A stretch of 64,000 bases of DNA from CBDCUW01 sp965222745 (GCA_965222745.1 CBDCUW010000004.1:620001-684000); one strand, 5' to 3'; positions 16,733-25,675 are shown, numbered from the stretch's first letter. The notes: generated from the sequence alone by a model not told the origin. Translations and numbers: made by a program.

Positions 16733-17131
16733 TCAATATTCATCACGCAGAATCAGCCCGGCCCTGATTTCTATCTGGTCACCGTCATTCATTTTGAACA
16801 ATCGAACTGTTGCCCTGCCTATGTCGGTTTTTCCAACAATCGATGCACCTTCCAATGCAAAGTGATCCGACCACACGTCCTCTCGGGGATGAAACAGTCG
16901 AACCAAATCACGCGAGCCATCAGCAAACGTCGAAACGTTTGGCCCCTTGTGCAGATTGCAATGAGGGCAGGCCAAGCAAAGATTGCTCAAGCTATCGTCG
17001 TCTACGTGCTGCTTTGCATGCACGTGTTCGACATGAAAGGTTAAAAAGGGAGCGGACGATTGTGGTAGGCGGCAATACTCACATCGGTTTGCAGCCCTTT
17101 CACGAACGGCACGACGTGTTTGTGCATCCAT
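16733..17131 (-). CDS. HNH endonuclease
   Basis: A 132-residue HNH nuclease. The zinc-finger form of the fold is clear: CEYCRLPQ at about 17-24, the catalytic FHVEHVHAKQHVDDD at 32-46, NLCLACPHCNLHKGPN at 50-65. Enzymes of this size occur widely in bacteria next to one small conserved partner gene, and here the partner (17131-17379) is present upstream with a one-base TAATG overlap, so the two are translationally coupled. Role in the element (defence, mobility or toxin) is not known. Confidence 0.9.
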   Translation of the reverse strand: MDAQTRRAVRERAANRCEYCRLPQSSAPFLTFHVEHVHAKQHVDDDSLSNLCLACPHCNLHKGPNVSTFADGSRDLVRLFHPREDVWSDHFALEGASIVGKTDIGRATVRLFKMNDGDQIEIRAGLILRDEY

Positions 17132-17379
17132 TACACAGGCTTGATTAAGTTCCTGGCCTTTATTTGCAGCAATGTTACGAACTGCGAGAACCTGACATAT
17201 TGCTCGTACTCTGAACGCTCATCATCGGTGAGTGTCCCTTCATTCGATTTGTCAGCCAGCTCGTCAACACGGTGCTGCAACTCCGCATCAGCTCTTAAAG
17301 AAGCGATACGTTCAGCAACCTCCGGGGTCAAGCACTCCCCTACTGGGCTCATCAGACGATCGATAACAGATGTGTTCAT
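17131..17379 (-). CDS. Small partner of HNH endonuclease
   Basis: An 82-residue acidic helical protein. The pattern ELADKSNEGTLTDDERSEYEQYVRF at about 42-66 is characteristic of a small family that I associate with HNH endonuclease genes. It may be an inhibitor or cofactor of the nuclease; function is not established. Its stop overlaps the start of the HNH gene by one base (TAATG). The ATG at 17379 follows no strong ribosome-binding sequence. Confidence 0.75.
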   Translation of the reverse strand: MNTSVIDRLMSPVGECLTPEVAERIASLRADAELQHRVDELADKSNEGTLTDDERSEYEQYVRFSQFVTLLQIKARNLIKPV

Positions 17380-17447
17380 ACGTCGATTTTACCACACCCT
17401 TCAATAAAAGTCACGCTAATTGGGCGGGCAGTGCATTGTCACGTGAA

Positions 17448-18128
17448 TCACACGTTGTTCCCGTTAGCGATATAGAACTTGAGTGCTTTTTGCTCTCGGT
17501 CAAAACGAATTGCTGGCCCTGACCTAATCCATTTCCGCAAAGAGCGGCGTTTGGTGTTTGTCGTCGACTCAGGTTCGTTCGTCGTTTCTTTTTCCGTTGG
17601 CTCGTGAGAATCAGTCTGCATAACAACGTTGGCTTCGACTACGTCTACCGGAATATCGGTCGAAGAATCGTTGTCAGCTTCAGCGGTCTTGCTGGCTTGC
17701 CAATCCCCAGCCGCCAAGCCCAATTGCTCTTGGTAACCTCTCATCAGAACATTTGCTTCGCGTTGGCGTTCGTCCGATTTTTGTTGCATCGTTCGATTAT
17801 GTTCGCGTTCTCTTTCCAGGCGTTCTTCAGCTTCGTCCAATTTTCGCCGAAGGCGTTCTAGCTCTGACTCCCCTACTCTGGACTTGGGCTGGCTTGTGGT
17901 TGAATGATTCTGTTTTAGAAATTGCTGTTCGATCAGCCGTTTGTCGATCTTCCAAATGAGCCTGCCTTTGTTTAGGCGAAGTTCTCTCTCTTCATTCACG
18001 GTTGGGAGCACTTTCGACCGATCAGGATGTGAAGAGTTGGCAGTTATTTCGCTAAGCCAGCGTCGAATCGTTTTGACGCTTTTTTCTGCAAGTTCTGCTG
18101 CATCTTTGACTGTGATCATTTGTGACAT
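17448..18128 (-). CDS. HTH coiled-coil DNA-binding protein
   Basis: A 226-residue protein. Residues 4-65 look like a MerR/excisionase-type winged HTH (ITVKDAAELAEKSVKTIRRW, then a wing with GRLIWKIDK). Residues about 85-140 form a charged coiled coil (ELERLRRKLDEAEERLERER). The rest is low-complexity, with a basic patch KRRSLRKWIR near the end. The plan is like KfrA or ParB-type accessory plasmid proteins. It is divergent from the initiator-like gene at 18566, and the 440-base space between them is packed with TGTCCA repeats, which it may bind. I chose the ATG at 18128. Confidence 0.6.
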   Translation of the reverse strand: MSQMITVKDAAELAEKSVKTIRRWLSEITANSSHPDRSKVLPTVNEERELRLNKGRLIWKIDKRLIEQQFLKQNHSTTSQPKSRVGESELERLRRKLDEAEERLEREREHNRTMQQKSDERQREANVLMRGYQEQLGLAAGDWQASKTAEADNDSSTDIPVDVVEANVVMQTDSHEPTEKETTNEPESTTNTKRRSLRKWIRSGPAIRFDREQKALKFYIANGNNV

Positions 18129-18148
18129 CAAGGCTAGATTGCCACACT

Positions 18149-18523
18149 TGTCCACTCAATGCAAACAAAAGATGCCCAAGATTGTCCAACTGGACAAGTA
18201 AGTGCATGGCCACGTCCATTGCTGTCTAGACAGATTCTGAAATACGCAGTCCCCCACTTTGTTCTTACTGGACAAGTACGTGCCAACTGGTTGGACATTG
18301 GATAACAGTTTGGTGCTTTGGCAACCTGATTTGTCCATTGAACTTGTCTGGCCAATGTCCATTGAATGTCCATCAGAACACTTCCTCAATAGTCCAGCAA
18401 AAATTGTTTTTGATAGCCGTTTATATTCTCTCCTGAATCTTTTGTCCGTGGACAGTGTCCATGAAAAGTCCAGTACATTGTCTAGACAAAAAGCAGCCGT
18501 GTCCTAGTGGACACTGTTGGACA
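18149..18523. repeat. TGTCCA/TGGACA repeat cluster
   Basis: Within 375 bases I count 12 exact TGTCCA or TGGACA hexamers, plus about nine one-mismatch forms. Two 12-base palindromes of the same motif are present: CTGTCTAGACAG at 18222-18233 and TTGTCTAGACAA at 18478-18489. The cluster lies between divergent genes for a DNA-binding coiled-coil protein and an initiator-like protein. It looks like an iteron-type control, partition or origin region of element B. Confidence 0.75.
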
Positions 18524-18565
18524 AGTCCACAGACATGCGTGTAGACTTCGTCCACTTCTTGTCCT

Positions 18566-19933
18566 ATGAGTAACAGTAAGTCCTTCGATGGCTTTGAGCA
18601 CTACAGTGCGACGTTTGTATTTTGCCCAAATGCGTACCTTGACTACTGCGTGAATCACTTCGATAGGGGAGTAGTTCGTCTGGTTGGCCACGTTCTCTAC
18701 CAAACGTTACGTTGCCTTGATAGTGAAGGTAATCCGGTTGCTCAAACAATCGCCTGTAGCACAAGCAGCATTGTTGCAGATGCCGGTGTTAGCCGTGGTT
18801 CATTTCGAGGCAGCATCGATCGAAGCCTTACTGCAAATTTCGTCGAATGTGTAACGCAGCCAGAAAAGAAATCGCACGCTTCATCAGGCAAAGTAGGGGA
18901 GTATCGCTTGTGCTGGAGTGAGGTTGATCCTAAATCGAACCAAGAATTCTCTGGCTTCTACAAAGGCAGTGGGTATCGAACTCCAATGCCACACGCTTTC
19001 TATACGCAAGTGCTACCAAATGAATCACTCGCAGTGATTCGTGTTGTCACCGCGATCATCCGTAACACTGTTGGGTATGAGAATCAATTTGGCGGGCGAC
19101 GAATCGAACACAGACTCTCGTATACCGACCTATGCCGCATCACCAACCTCTCACGTAAACATGTGCGATCTGCCGTAAAACGGGCAACAGTGATGAACTA
19201 CATCGAAGCAGACCCTGCTCAGGGAGGCGCTGCAACAACCTATCGTATCAAATGGCTTTCAAATGACAAAAAGTCAGCTATCAGTTCAAAAAGGAACCCT
19301 GGCCAAAACACAATCGGATCAGTTCAAAAAGGAACCCAAGAAGCGTTCAAAAAGGAACCCTTCATCGGTTCAAAAAAGTCTCAAGATGAGTTCAAAAAGG
19401 AACCCTCTACCTATAAAGAAGAACAACTCTCTAAAAAACAACAACCTGCTGTTGAGAATTCAGAACTGTATCTGGCAGTGATGAACATTGGCTTTGAATC
19501 AGCAGTGGCTGCACGCATTGTCAACGACCATCCAGAAGAAGTCATCAAACGCCAACTCAAGTATCTTGGCAACCGCCGAGTGAGCGACAGCGTCACCGGC
19601 CTATTCATTCGAGCGGTCCAGGAGGATTGGGCACCGCAAAGTACGACGCTCAAAAAGCCGGTCTCACTTTCACCAAAGAAGCCCGCAGCTAGGAAACGTG
19701 ATGAAGCTGTCATGCACGAACGTCAACAACGTTCAGACCAGCGGCACCAACGTCTGGCAGAGTGGGGGAGTCAATCACCAGAATTTTGGAGACGATGCCA
19801 CGAGCGTGCTATCCGCAGAGCAACTTCGCAATCCACTCGAATTCGTTTGCAACGTCACCGAGACCTTTCTAAGCCACCAGCGGAAACACTAGCCGTGATG
19901 ACAACACTATTGGCTGATAGCACCGCCAAATAA
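18566..19933 (+). CDS. Replication initiator-like protein with intragenic iterons
   Basis: A 455-residue basic protein directly upstream of a DnaB-type helicase gene (16 bases apart). Two winged-HTH-like segments can be seen: about 35-110 (RGVVRLVGHVLYQTLRCLDS...) and about 150-230 (LSYTDLCRITNLSRKHVRSAV). They are followed by a repetitive linker (about 238-285, FKKEP repeats) and a basic C-terminal region. The DNA encoding the linker holds repeated GTTCAAAAAGGAACCC units. The arrangement (DNA-binding protein, iterons within its own gene, helicase next) parallels lambda O with its internal origin. I do not recognise the exact family; initiator or helicase-loader function is inferred from context. 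Confidence 0.65.
   Translation: MSNSKSFDGFEHYSATFVFCPNAYLDYCVNHFDRGVVRLVGHVLYQTLRCLDSEGNPVAQTIACSTSSIVADAGVSRGSFRGSIDRSLTANFVECVTQPEKKSHASSGKVGEYRLCWSEVDPKSNQEFSGFYKGSGYRTPMPHAFYTQVLPNESLAVIRVVTAIIRNTVGYENQFGGRRIEHRLSYTDLCRITNLSRKHVRSAVKRATVMNYIEADPAQGGAATTYRIKWLSNDKKSAISSKRNPGQNTIGSVQKGTQEAFKKEPFIGSKKSQDEFKKEPSTYKEEQLSKKQQPAVENSELYLAVMNIGFESAVAARIVNDHPEEVIKRQLKYLGNRRVSDSVTGLFIRAVQEDWAPQSTTLKKPVSLSPKKPAARKRDEAVMHERQQRSDQRHQRLAEWGSQSPEFWRRCHERAIRRATSQSTRIRLQRHRDLSKPPAETLAVMTTLLADSTAK
19284..19405 (+). repeat. Iterons inside the initiator-like gene
   Basis: GTTCAAAAAGGAACCC occurs exactly at 19284, 19322, 19345 and 19390, and in a decayed form at 19368. Spacings are 38, 23, 23 and 22 bases, close to two helical turns for the last four. 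Each unit is itself an inverted repeat, GTTC and GAAC around AAAAAG. A candidate origin for element B. Confidence 0.75.
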
Positions 19934-19949
19934 TCTTCCCTTCTTTCGT

Positions 19950-21290
19950 ATGCCAACCCTTCAATCCGTTTCACACAGTACCAATGCCGAAGAGAGCGTA
20001 TTGGGAGCAATCCTCCTTGATCCCGATGCCGTCCACTCAGTAATCACCCTGTTGCAACCATCTGACTTTTTCGACCCAACTCATCGAGCAATCTATTCTG
20101 GCATTTGCGACCTCTATGCCAGCGGCACCGACATCGACATTGTCACGCTCAGCACTCACTTGGAGCAAGCACCAGAGTTGATACGAGTAGGTGGTTCTTC
20201 GTTCTTGGCTGAGTTGGCGTCAAACGTCCCCACTTCTTCTAACATTCATCAGTACGCCGATATCGTAAAGTGCCGTAGCACTCGCCGTGATCTGGTTCGA
20301 TTGGGCAAAAACATCGTAGGCATGGCGGAAGATGGTGAGAAAACGAATACTGAGTTAATTGAAACCGTAGAGCAGTCAGTCCTCGACATGCAGTACGCCG
20401 CTGTACAGCACAAGTCAGTGTCTATTGGTGAAATGAGACATGAGCGATATGAACATTACGCGATGGTGCATGAGGCAGATGATCCTACTGCGTACTACGG
20501 TATTCAAACAGGTTTCCAGGGTCTTGATGACCTCATGGTGGGCTTGCGGCCCGGCGACCTGTGCATCGTGGCGGGCCGCCCCAGCATGGGAAAAACAGCC
20601 ATCGCCCTTGAAATTGCTCGTTGCGTTGCCGAGCAGCAAAGTAAAAACGTAGCGTTCTATTCACTCGAAATGAACAAAGAACAGCTCTTCAATCGGCTCT
20701 TTGCCGCGTGGCACGGGGTTGATGAACACAAGCTGAGTCGGGGTGAATTGTCGGACGCTCAGATGGAAGGCATGGGCACAACGTTTGACCAAATAGCTTC
20801 GATTCCGCTCTTCGTCGACGATGACCCTGACAAAAGCATTGCCAATTTACGCAGCAAAGCTCGGCGGCAAAAGATGGAGCAGGGGATTGATTTGCTCATC
20901 ATCGACTACATGCAGTTGATCGAAGTACCGTCACACGTGAGCCGTAACAACAATCGAACTGAAGAGCTTCGGTACATTTCAGGCAACGTCAAAGCTTTGG
21001 CTCGTGAAATTGAAGCACCGATCATTGCCCTGTCCCAGCTCAATCGTGAGGCAGACAAGCGAGTTGATAAGCGGCCTCAACTTTCTGACCTTCGTGAGTC
21101 AGGAGCGATAGAACAAGATGCTGACTACGCCGTCATGTTGTACCGTGAAGCGTACTACGATGAGGACAGCGACCGTCCGTACGAGACTGATTTGTATCTC
21201 CGAAAAAATCGGCCACATGGCAAAACGGGCGTGGTTGAACTGCACTTTGACATCGAGCGTGGGCGGTTTGCTGAAAGCAAGAGGGGATAG
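19950..21290 (+). CDS. dnaB: DnaB-type replicative helicase
   Basis: A 446-residue helicase of normal DnaB length. Residues 8-105 are the N-terminal DnaB domain (NAEESVLGAILLDPDAV). The RecA-like core has Walker A GRPSMGKT at 209-216, Walker B LLIIDYMQL at about 305-313, and the conserved QLNREADKRVDKRPQLSDLR and IEQDADYAVMLYRE segments. It loads at the origin and unwinds the fork. An element-encoded copy fits autonomous replication of element B. It lies 16 bases after the initiator-like gene and is probably co-transcribed. Confidence 0.95.
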   Translation: MPTLQSVSHSTNAEESVLGAILLDPDAVHSVITLLQPSDFFDPTHRAIYSGICDLYASGTDIDIVTLSTHLEQAPELIRVGGSSFLAELASNVPTSSNIHQYADIVKCRSTRRDLVRLGKNIVGMAEDGEKTNTELIETVEQSVLDMQYAAVQHKSVSIGEMRHERYEHYAMVHEADDPTAYYGIQTGFQGLDDLMVGLRPGDLCIVAGRPSMGKTAIALEIARCVAEQQSKNVAFYSLEMNKEQLFNRLFAAWHGVDEHKLSRGELSDAQMEGMGTTFDQIASIPLFVDDDPDKSIANLRSKARRQKMEQGIDLLIIDYMQLIEVPSHVSRNNNRTEELRYISGNVKALAREIEAPIIALSQLNREADKRVDKRPQLSDLRESGAIEQDADYAVMLYREAYYDEDSDRPYETDLYLRKNRPHGKTGVVELHFDIERGRFAESKRG

Positions 21291-21874
21291 CAGGAGTCGT
21301 TTTGGCTTCACAAAATCTCCTGAAAACTATTTCTGAATTCTGTCAAGCGAATCACGATACCAACTTGGGATGAGAACAAAAACGTTCGTCGTTCACAGCC
21401 ATTGTTCAATACCAAAAAATGACTCCGGAAAAAATCAAGTATCGGATAGTAGCTGAGCGGCCAAAGAGAATCTGGCTAGCACTACGAATGCTTGGAATCG
21501 GTTGGCGAAAAAATGTGTACTTCCTGGTATGGCGTCATGGATTCACGTCAATATCAAAGTGCAAACTGATACGCGAAGATTGCAACTCGGGCTTACTTGA
21601 ACCAAGGCTTTCTACTTCGGTAGGCTGATGAACAAGGATTAGTTTTGACTGTCGGCACTGTGGTTAAAGCCCACCTCGAATCGTTCTGTCGAACGTGTCT
21701 AGGAGACTGTCTGGCAACCTGTCTGTGAGGTTGTCTTACTGCTTGTCATCAGCAGACAACTTTGATCCCACAAAATGAGCCAAACTCGGCTCCCTGACTC
21801 AAAACTCTTTCAGGTGTAGACACCTTATTCTGAGAATCTCCTATGGAGATACCTATTTCCTTTCCCATTCATAA
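21291..21874. other. Mostly non-coding
   Basis: A 69-codon frame at 21419-21628 has no ribosome-binding sequence and I do not call it. At 21690-21765 GTCT and AGAC occur several times in short inverted pairs, perhaps a promoter/operator zone for the gene at 21875. Confidence 0.3.
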
Positions 21875-22672
21875 ATGACTGCTGTCTGTGAAGTCCTCCG
21901 CAATCGTGCTACCGGTCGCCAAATCGTTACCAAATTCGGCTCCTCACGCATCAAACTCCAACCTCAAGACAGTATCGCTCTCGCACTTTTTTCCAAACAT
22001 CGATATCTCAACCACTCACTGCTCCAGCAATTCCGCTTCGATGTCTTCTCGTATGAAAACAAAGCCAAACGTTGCCTCGATCGCTTGCTCGAACTTGGAT
22101 ACATCACGCTTCACCGTACCAGCAGCAAGAACTCGTCTGCTGAATTCGTGATCAATGAAAACGGTTACCTCAAGTGCCGTGATCTTCCTGAGATTGACAA
22201 CAACCGCATTCCCTATCGGTTTGTGACTCCAAAAGGGGATCAAGCAGACCACGACATCCTCACCACGTACTTTGCAGCCACGCTGAATGAAACAGTCAAC
22301 ACATTACCAGAGTTTGCCATCGTTGCCGATGGTCGATACATGAACGATCAAGTGTTCGATCAAGTCATTCCTGACTACTGGTACTTAATTGCTTCACCCC
22401 ACGGTTGGCGACTGCGATTTGTCGAGGTCATTGTCAACATCGAGTCTAGCCGGGATTTGCACAACACCTTGCATAAATACGAGCAGTGGGACAAACAGCC
22501 AGAGGTAGGCGAGTACATCAAGAATATCTACCACCGCTGCGGTGCCCGTGATCCAATAGTCGACTATGACGTTCAGTGTGTGCTCTACAGTCAAAGCGGA
22601 AATCCCAGCGATGCCTTTAAGGAGCGGCAACTGTTGCAATGTCACCGAGCGCTGAATCTCAGCCAGCGATAG
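21875..22672 (+). CDS. Replication-relaxation-like protein
   Basis: A 265-residue protein. The N-terminal 90 residues look like a winged HTH (DSIALALFSKHRYLNHSLLQQF, then AKRCLDRLLELGYITLHR). A mixed alpha/beta domain follows with DHDILTTYFAATL at about 127 and a FVEVIVNIES strand at about 190. The layout is that of the replication-relaxation family found in conjugative and mobilisable elements, and it is distantly like the second such gene at 26515. The exact biochemical role of the family is unsettled. A large inverted repeat follows the stop. Confidence 0.55.
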   Translation: MTAVCEVLRNRATGRQIVTKFGSSRIKLQPQDSIALALFSKHRYLNHSLLQQFRFDVFSYENKAKRCLDRLLELGYITLHRTSSKNSSAEFVINENGYLKCRDLPEIDNNRIPYRFVTPKGDQADHDILTTYFAATLNETVNTLPEFAIVADGRYMNDQVFDQVIPDYWYLIASPHGWRLRFVEVIVNIESSRDLHNTLHKYEQWDKQPEVGEYIKNIYHRCGARDPIVDYDVQCVLYSQSGNPSDAFKERQLLQCHRALNLSQR

Positions 22673-22825
22673 GCGCTTTGGCCTTTCCACCTTTTGGGGG
22701 ACGCCCCGCATTTCTTTTCACACCAAATCCCGTAAATGACTGGCGTAGGGACCTGGTGCGAAAAGAAATGCTTGGGGGGTTGGTGGCTGAGCGAAAGCGC
22801 CCATTGGTGGCCTTTTGAAAGCGCC
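22672..22825. repeat. Nested inverted repeat
   Basis: GCATTTCTTTTC-A-CACCA at 22708-22725 pairs with TGGTG-C-GAAAAGAAATGC at 22754-22771 (17 of 18 pairs, 28-base loop). Outside it, GGCGCTTT and CACC at 22672-22691 pair with the reverse at 22806-22825. The structure sits between the replication-relaxation-like gene and a small gene; it could be a transfer origin, a single-strand origin or a regulatory RNA. Confidence 0.55.
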
Positions 22826-22832
22826 TGATGAC

Positions 22833-23075
22833 ATGCAACAAACTCTCAATCTATCACCGTACATGCAGGCTCGGGTGATGACCACAACCAACGACCTGTT
22901 CTGCTATCTCACCGCCGAACGCTACGGGCTGGAATATCCCATCTGGTTGCGGGCGGCAGACCTGATGCCAAAGCGTGACCAGTGGTTTGAAGTGAACCAA
23001 AAATCACCTTCGATGCGGTCCCGGTTCATAGACCAGTGTGTGCAACAACTTGATCGACATTCGATGCTGGCATGA
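22833..23075 (+). CDS. Small unknown protein
   Basis: An 80-residue protein, not recognised. It is mixed helical (ARVMTTTNDLFCYLTAERYG) with WLRAADLMPKRDQWFEV in the middle. The ATG at 22833 is used; the frame also opens upstream with TTG at 22815. Its stop overlaps the start of the next gene (ATGA at 23072-23075), so it is translationally coupled to the membrane protein that follows. Confidence 0.55.
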   Translation: MQQTLNLSPYMQARVMTTTNDLFCYLTAERYGLEYPIWLRAADLMPKRDQWFEVNQKSPSMRSRFIDQCVQQLDRHSMLA

Positions 23076-23700
23076 AACCGAGCACACGTATTTTAATGGC
23101 AACGGGAGCGTTACGCTTTTTGGTCGGTGGTTTACTGCTAGCAGGTGTATTCCAACACTGGCTCGTGCTCCCACTTCTTCTCGTGTGGATGCGTTGGTCG
23201 AGGCCGCTGGTTCGTCGGTATTTGTTGCCTCTCATTTTTCATTACGTGCTGTGCCTGAATTGCCGCAACTATATTGCTCTAAAGCAGCGATGGGGTAAGG
23301 CAGGCGGTGGCTCCAACGACTACAAAGAACGCCACGCCTGTGCTTGGCATAGTCGCAATGGCGGTGAGGAAATCGGTTGGTTTAATTGTCCAACGACAGA
23401 TTGTGGAGCAACCATTGAACTCCAAAAGTCCATTGATGCAAAAGTTGTTGCAGGCGTGTTCTTGGGCGATACGTATCACTACAGTTCTGGTGAACGTCGA
23501 CCAAGTCGACTTCTCCAATTCCGAAGACAGTTTCGGTTTTGGAGTGATCGACCAGATAGCCAGTCAATTCACCTTGGAGATGAAGTGCAGGTTGTTCCAA
23601 TGAGTCTAGCGGTGCGGCTGATACGCCGTTTGTGCAAACTCAAACGAGAACGATCAGTTTATGCCAAACCAGAAGACATAGACCGTCACATGTTCATTGT
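23072..23700 (+). pseudogene. Membrane protein truncated by insertion sequence; possible coupling ATPase start
   Basis: About 209 residues remain. Two hydrophobic segments lie at about 10-60, then a zinc-ribbon-like region with CLNC and HACAWH...WFNCPTTDC (about 70-115). A basic domain ends in DIDRHMFIV exactly where the IS begins at 23701. In TraD/VirD4-type and DUF87-type ATPases, RHxFIV is commonly followed by a Walker A GATGSGKS. I therefore suspect an N-terminal membrane piece of a coupling-type ATPase whose motor domain was lost. The continuation into the IS to 23770 is foreign. Confidence 0.5.
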
Positions 23701-25359
23701 CTGCACTTTAGGCGAGAACATACAGAATGAGCATTCTGGAATTGAAATCTTAGGTGTGATCGTTGCGTGAGGGTACGATAGCGGTCAGCCCGCGAGGCTC
23801 ATGAGTGTGTCGAACATCGCTTTCCTTTTTCGCTTCTCGGATCGGTTGGGTATGTCCACGAAAAATCGTTGGGTCAGCATTTCACCGGCAACCCACCGTC
23901 GACGGTCCGCGTGAGAGGGCCGTCGATCAGGATTGTCCCAGGGACGATGGCTTCGGTCCACCAACACATGGGCTGATCTGTCCCAACACTCCAGTTCGAC
24001 AAGCGTGTAGAGCCACCCGCAGACGTTCCAGCAAGCGATGTTCGACCAAACGTTGCGAACTTGCTGCTGCCCAGCGCCCCATACTTCTTTCACATCGTGG
24101 AAGTGCTCTTCGATCGCCCAGCGATCCGCGGCTGTTTCCAGAATCATTTGCGCGTCCATCTCAGTATCGGTGCTGAAGTATGCTGCCCAACCACCGTCGT
24201 TGTGGGTCACCAATACCACCCGAATCTCGCCACCGACCATTTCGCTGGTGGCAACAAAGCTCTTGTAGCAGCAGGTCACTTCCTGGCCGCGATGCTCATA
24301 GACCAGGGCTTGCCAACCCTTGCGGTGTCCAGCACGCTTGGAAAGACTGATCCGGTTCTTGCCGTACTTTCGAGGACGCCCACGCTGACCCGGCTTCCGC
24401 GCCTGCGGAACGTCAAACAACTTGGCATCTTTGCGCAGTCGGCTGACCACGGTCACTCCCAATTCCTGCATCGGCAGCAGGAATGGCCGAGCCGCGTACG
24501 CACCATCAGCGACGACCAAGATCTTTGCAAGAGAGCCCAACCATCGGATGTGGCCTACCAGCTTCTTGACCAACTCGACGGCTAGTTCATGTTTCGTGCG
24601 AAATTCCCAACCGTACTTCTCGCTCAACTGATCGACATCACACATTCGGACGTAGAGAGATGAGAGAATCGGCAGCGCGATGGTGCCCCAAGATAGATGC
24701 CGAATCAAGATCGCCAGACAGACCCAGTTGTGTCCATAAAGCCACTGTCCATCGGCTGGCCCGGGTGTGGGATTGTGATGAACGTTGGCTCCTTCAACAC
24801 AGCGTCCGTAACGTTTGGTAGGGCTGTCATCGAGGCCCAGTTTCCAGTAGCCATCAGGCCCCGGATCGAATCGGGCAACGATGCTCGATAGGATCGGTAT
24901 CATCAGCGATGCAACTTTTGGGCCAATCGCGGCAAGTTGATCATAGAAGAAATCCCAATCATCACGGACGCCGGCAGAGCGAAACCAGCTACTGACGGTC
25001 CGTCGCGACTTCGCCAGCATGGCGCCCGCCATGATGATTGGCAGTCGGAACGCACTCCGCGAATCGAGTAGGCGTTGCATCTCCGCGACCAACTTCGCGA
25101 TGCCTCCAACTAACGGTACCTGGGCTTGGCGAGTCGATCGCCGATTTTGATTGCGCTGATTGAGCCGTTTCCGTTTGTCGTGTTGGGAACGCTTCGCTTT
25201 CTTGCCATGTCGAGCTTGTGTTGGTTTTCGAGAACGTTTACGCTTGGCCATCCTTGGCTCTCCGGGAACTGGTGTTGTGTAGTTACCACCTAAATCCCTG
25301 AGGGCCGTTTTCGTTGCAAGACCACTTCACGATCTTCTAAGATTTCCCCTAAAGTGCAG
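23701..25359 (-). mobile_element. DDE insertion sequence (IS4/IS701-like), copy 2
   Basis: The same 1659-bp element as copy 1, inverted relative to it, with intact terminal repeats. The flanking 8-mers (TTCATTGT left, TGACGAAA right) do not match, so no target duplication remains. Truncated unrelated genes abut both ends, which points to an IS-associated deletion. Confidence 0.9.
23785..25251 (-). CDS. DDE transposase, copy 2
   Basis: 488 residues, identical to copy 1 as far as I compared except for Cys in place of Arg in VTCCYKSF (about residue 323). The DDE residues and basic N-terminus are intact, so it could still be active. Near-identity of the two copies suggests recent movement. Confidence 0.88.
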   Translation of the reverse strand: MAKRKRSRKPTQARHGKKAKRSQHDKRKRLNQRNQNRRSTRQAQVPLVGGIAKLVAEMQRLLDSRSAFRLPIIMAGAMLAKSRRTVSSWFRSAGVRDDWDFFYDQLAAIGPKVASLMIPILSSIVARFDPGPDGYWKLGLDDSPTKRYGRCVEGANVHHNPTPGPADGQWLYGHNWVCLAILIRHLSWGTIALPILSSLYVRMCDVDQLSEKYGWEFRTKHELAVELVKKLVGHIRWLGSLAKILVVADGAYAARPFLLPMQELGVTVVSRLRKDAKLFDVPQARKPGQRGRPRKYGKNRISLSKRAGHRKGWQALVYEHRGQEVTCCYKSFVATSEMVGGEIRVVLVTHNDGGWAAYFSTDTEMDAQMILETAADRWAIEEHFHDVKEVWGAGQQQVRNVWSNIACWNVCGWLYTLVELECWDRSAHVLVDRSHRPWDNPDRRPSHADRRRWVAGEMLTQRFFVDIPNRSEKRKRKAMFDTLMSLAG

Positions 25360-25564
25360 TGACGAAATGAATACCAGGGTATTGCGGCACACTGAAACCT
25401 GCTCCTTCGGTAAGGATTATTGGGACAATGAAGTGTTCAACCACTCGGCCATCTTCAGTGATCACAATGAACTCAGGGCAGGGTTTACCATCCGCTTCGT
25501 GAGCAGCAAGCGATTTTGTTAATTGTTGCTTTTGGTCTTCAGTTAAGACGCTGCCTTTCTCCAA
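25360..25564 (-). pseudogene. Unknown gene fragment cut by insertion sequence
   Basis: About 68 codons remain, from a possible TTG start at 25564 (an in-frame stop lies 36 bases further upstream) to the IS boundary. The sequence reads VLTEDQKQQLTKSLAAHEAD then EFIVITEDGRVVEHFIV, not a family I know. The 3' end is missing because the IS replaces it. Confidence 0.4.
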
Positions 25565-25675
25565 ATTAGCGGAAGCTTGTGAACTTTCATTTTACGGTGT
25601 CCGCTGGGGTGTCCACCGCCTGGCCAACCCCGGTCACTTGGTTCGTTGACGTAAGTTCGATATTCAGCAGCATTT

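Noticed and set aside
19284..19405. CRISPR array
   Set aside because: The repeats are only 16 bases with 6-22 base gaps, lie in a coding frame and have no cas genes nearby.
21419..21628. 69-codon gene after dnaB
   Set aside because: No ribosome-binding sequence, unusual composition and no recognisable pattern.
14649..25359. Inversion between the two 1659-bp IS copies
   Set aside because: Copy 1 has matching 8-base duplications on both sides; an inversion would have exchanged its flanks with those of copy 2.
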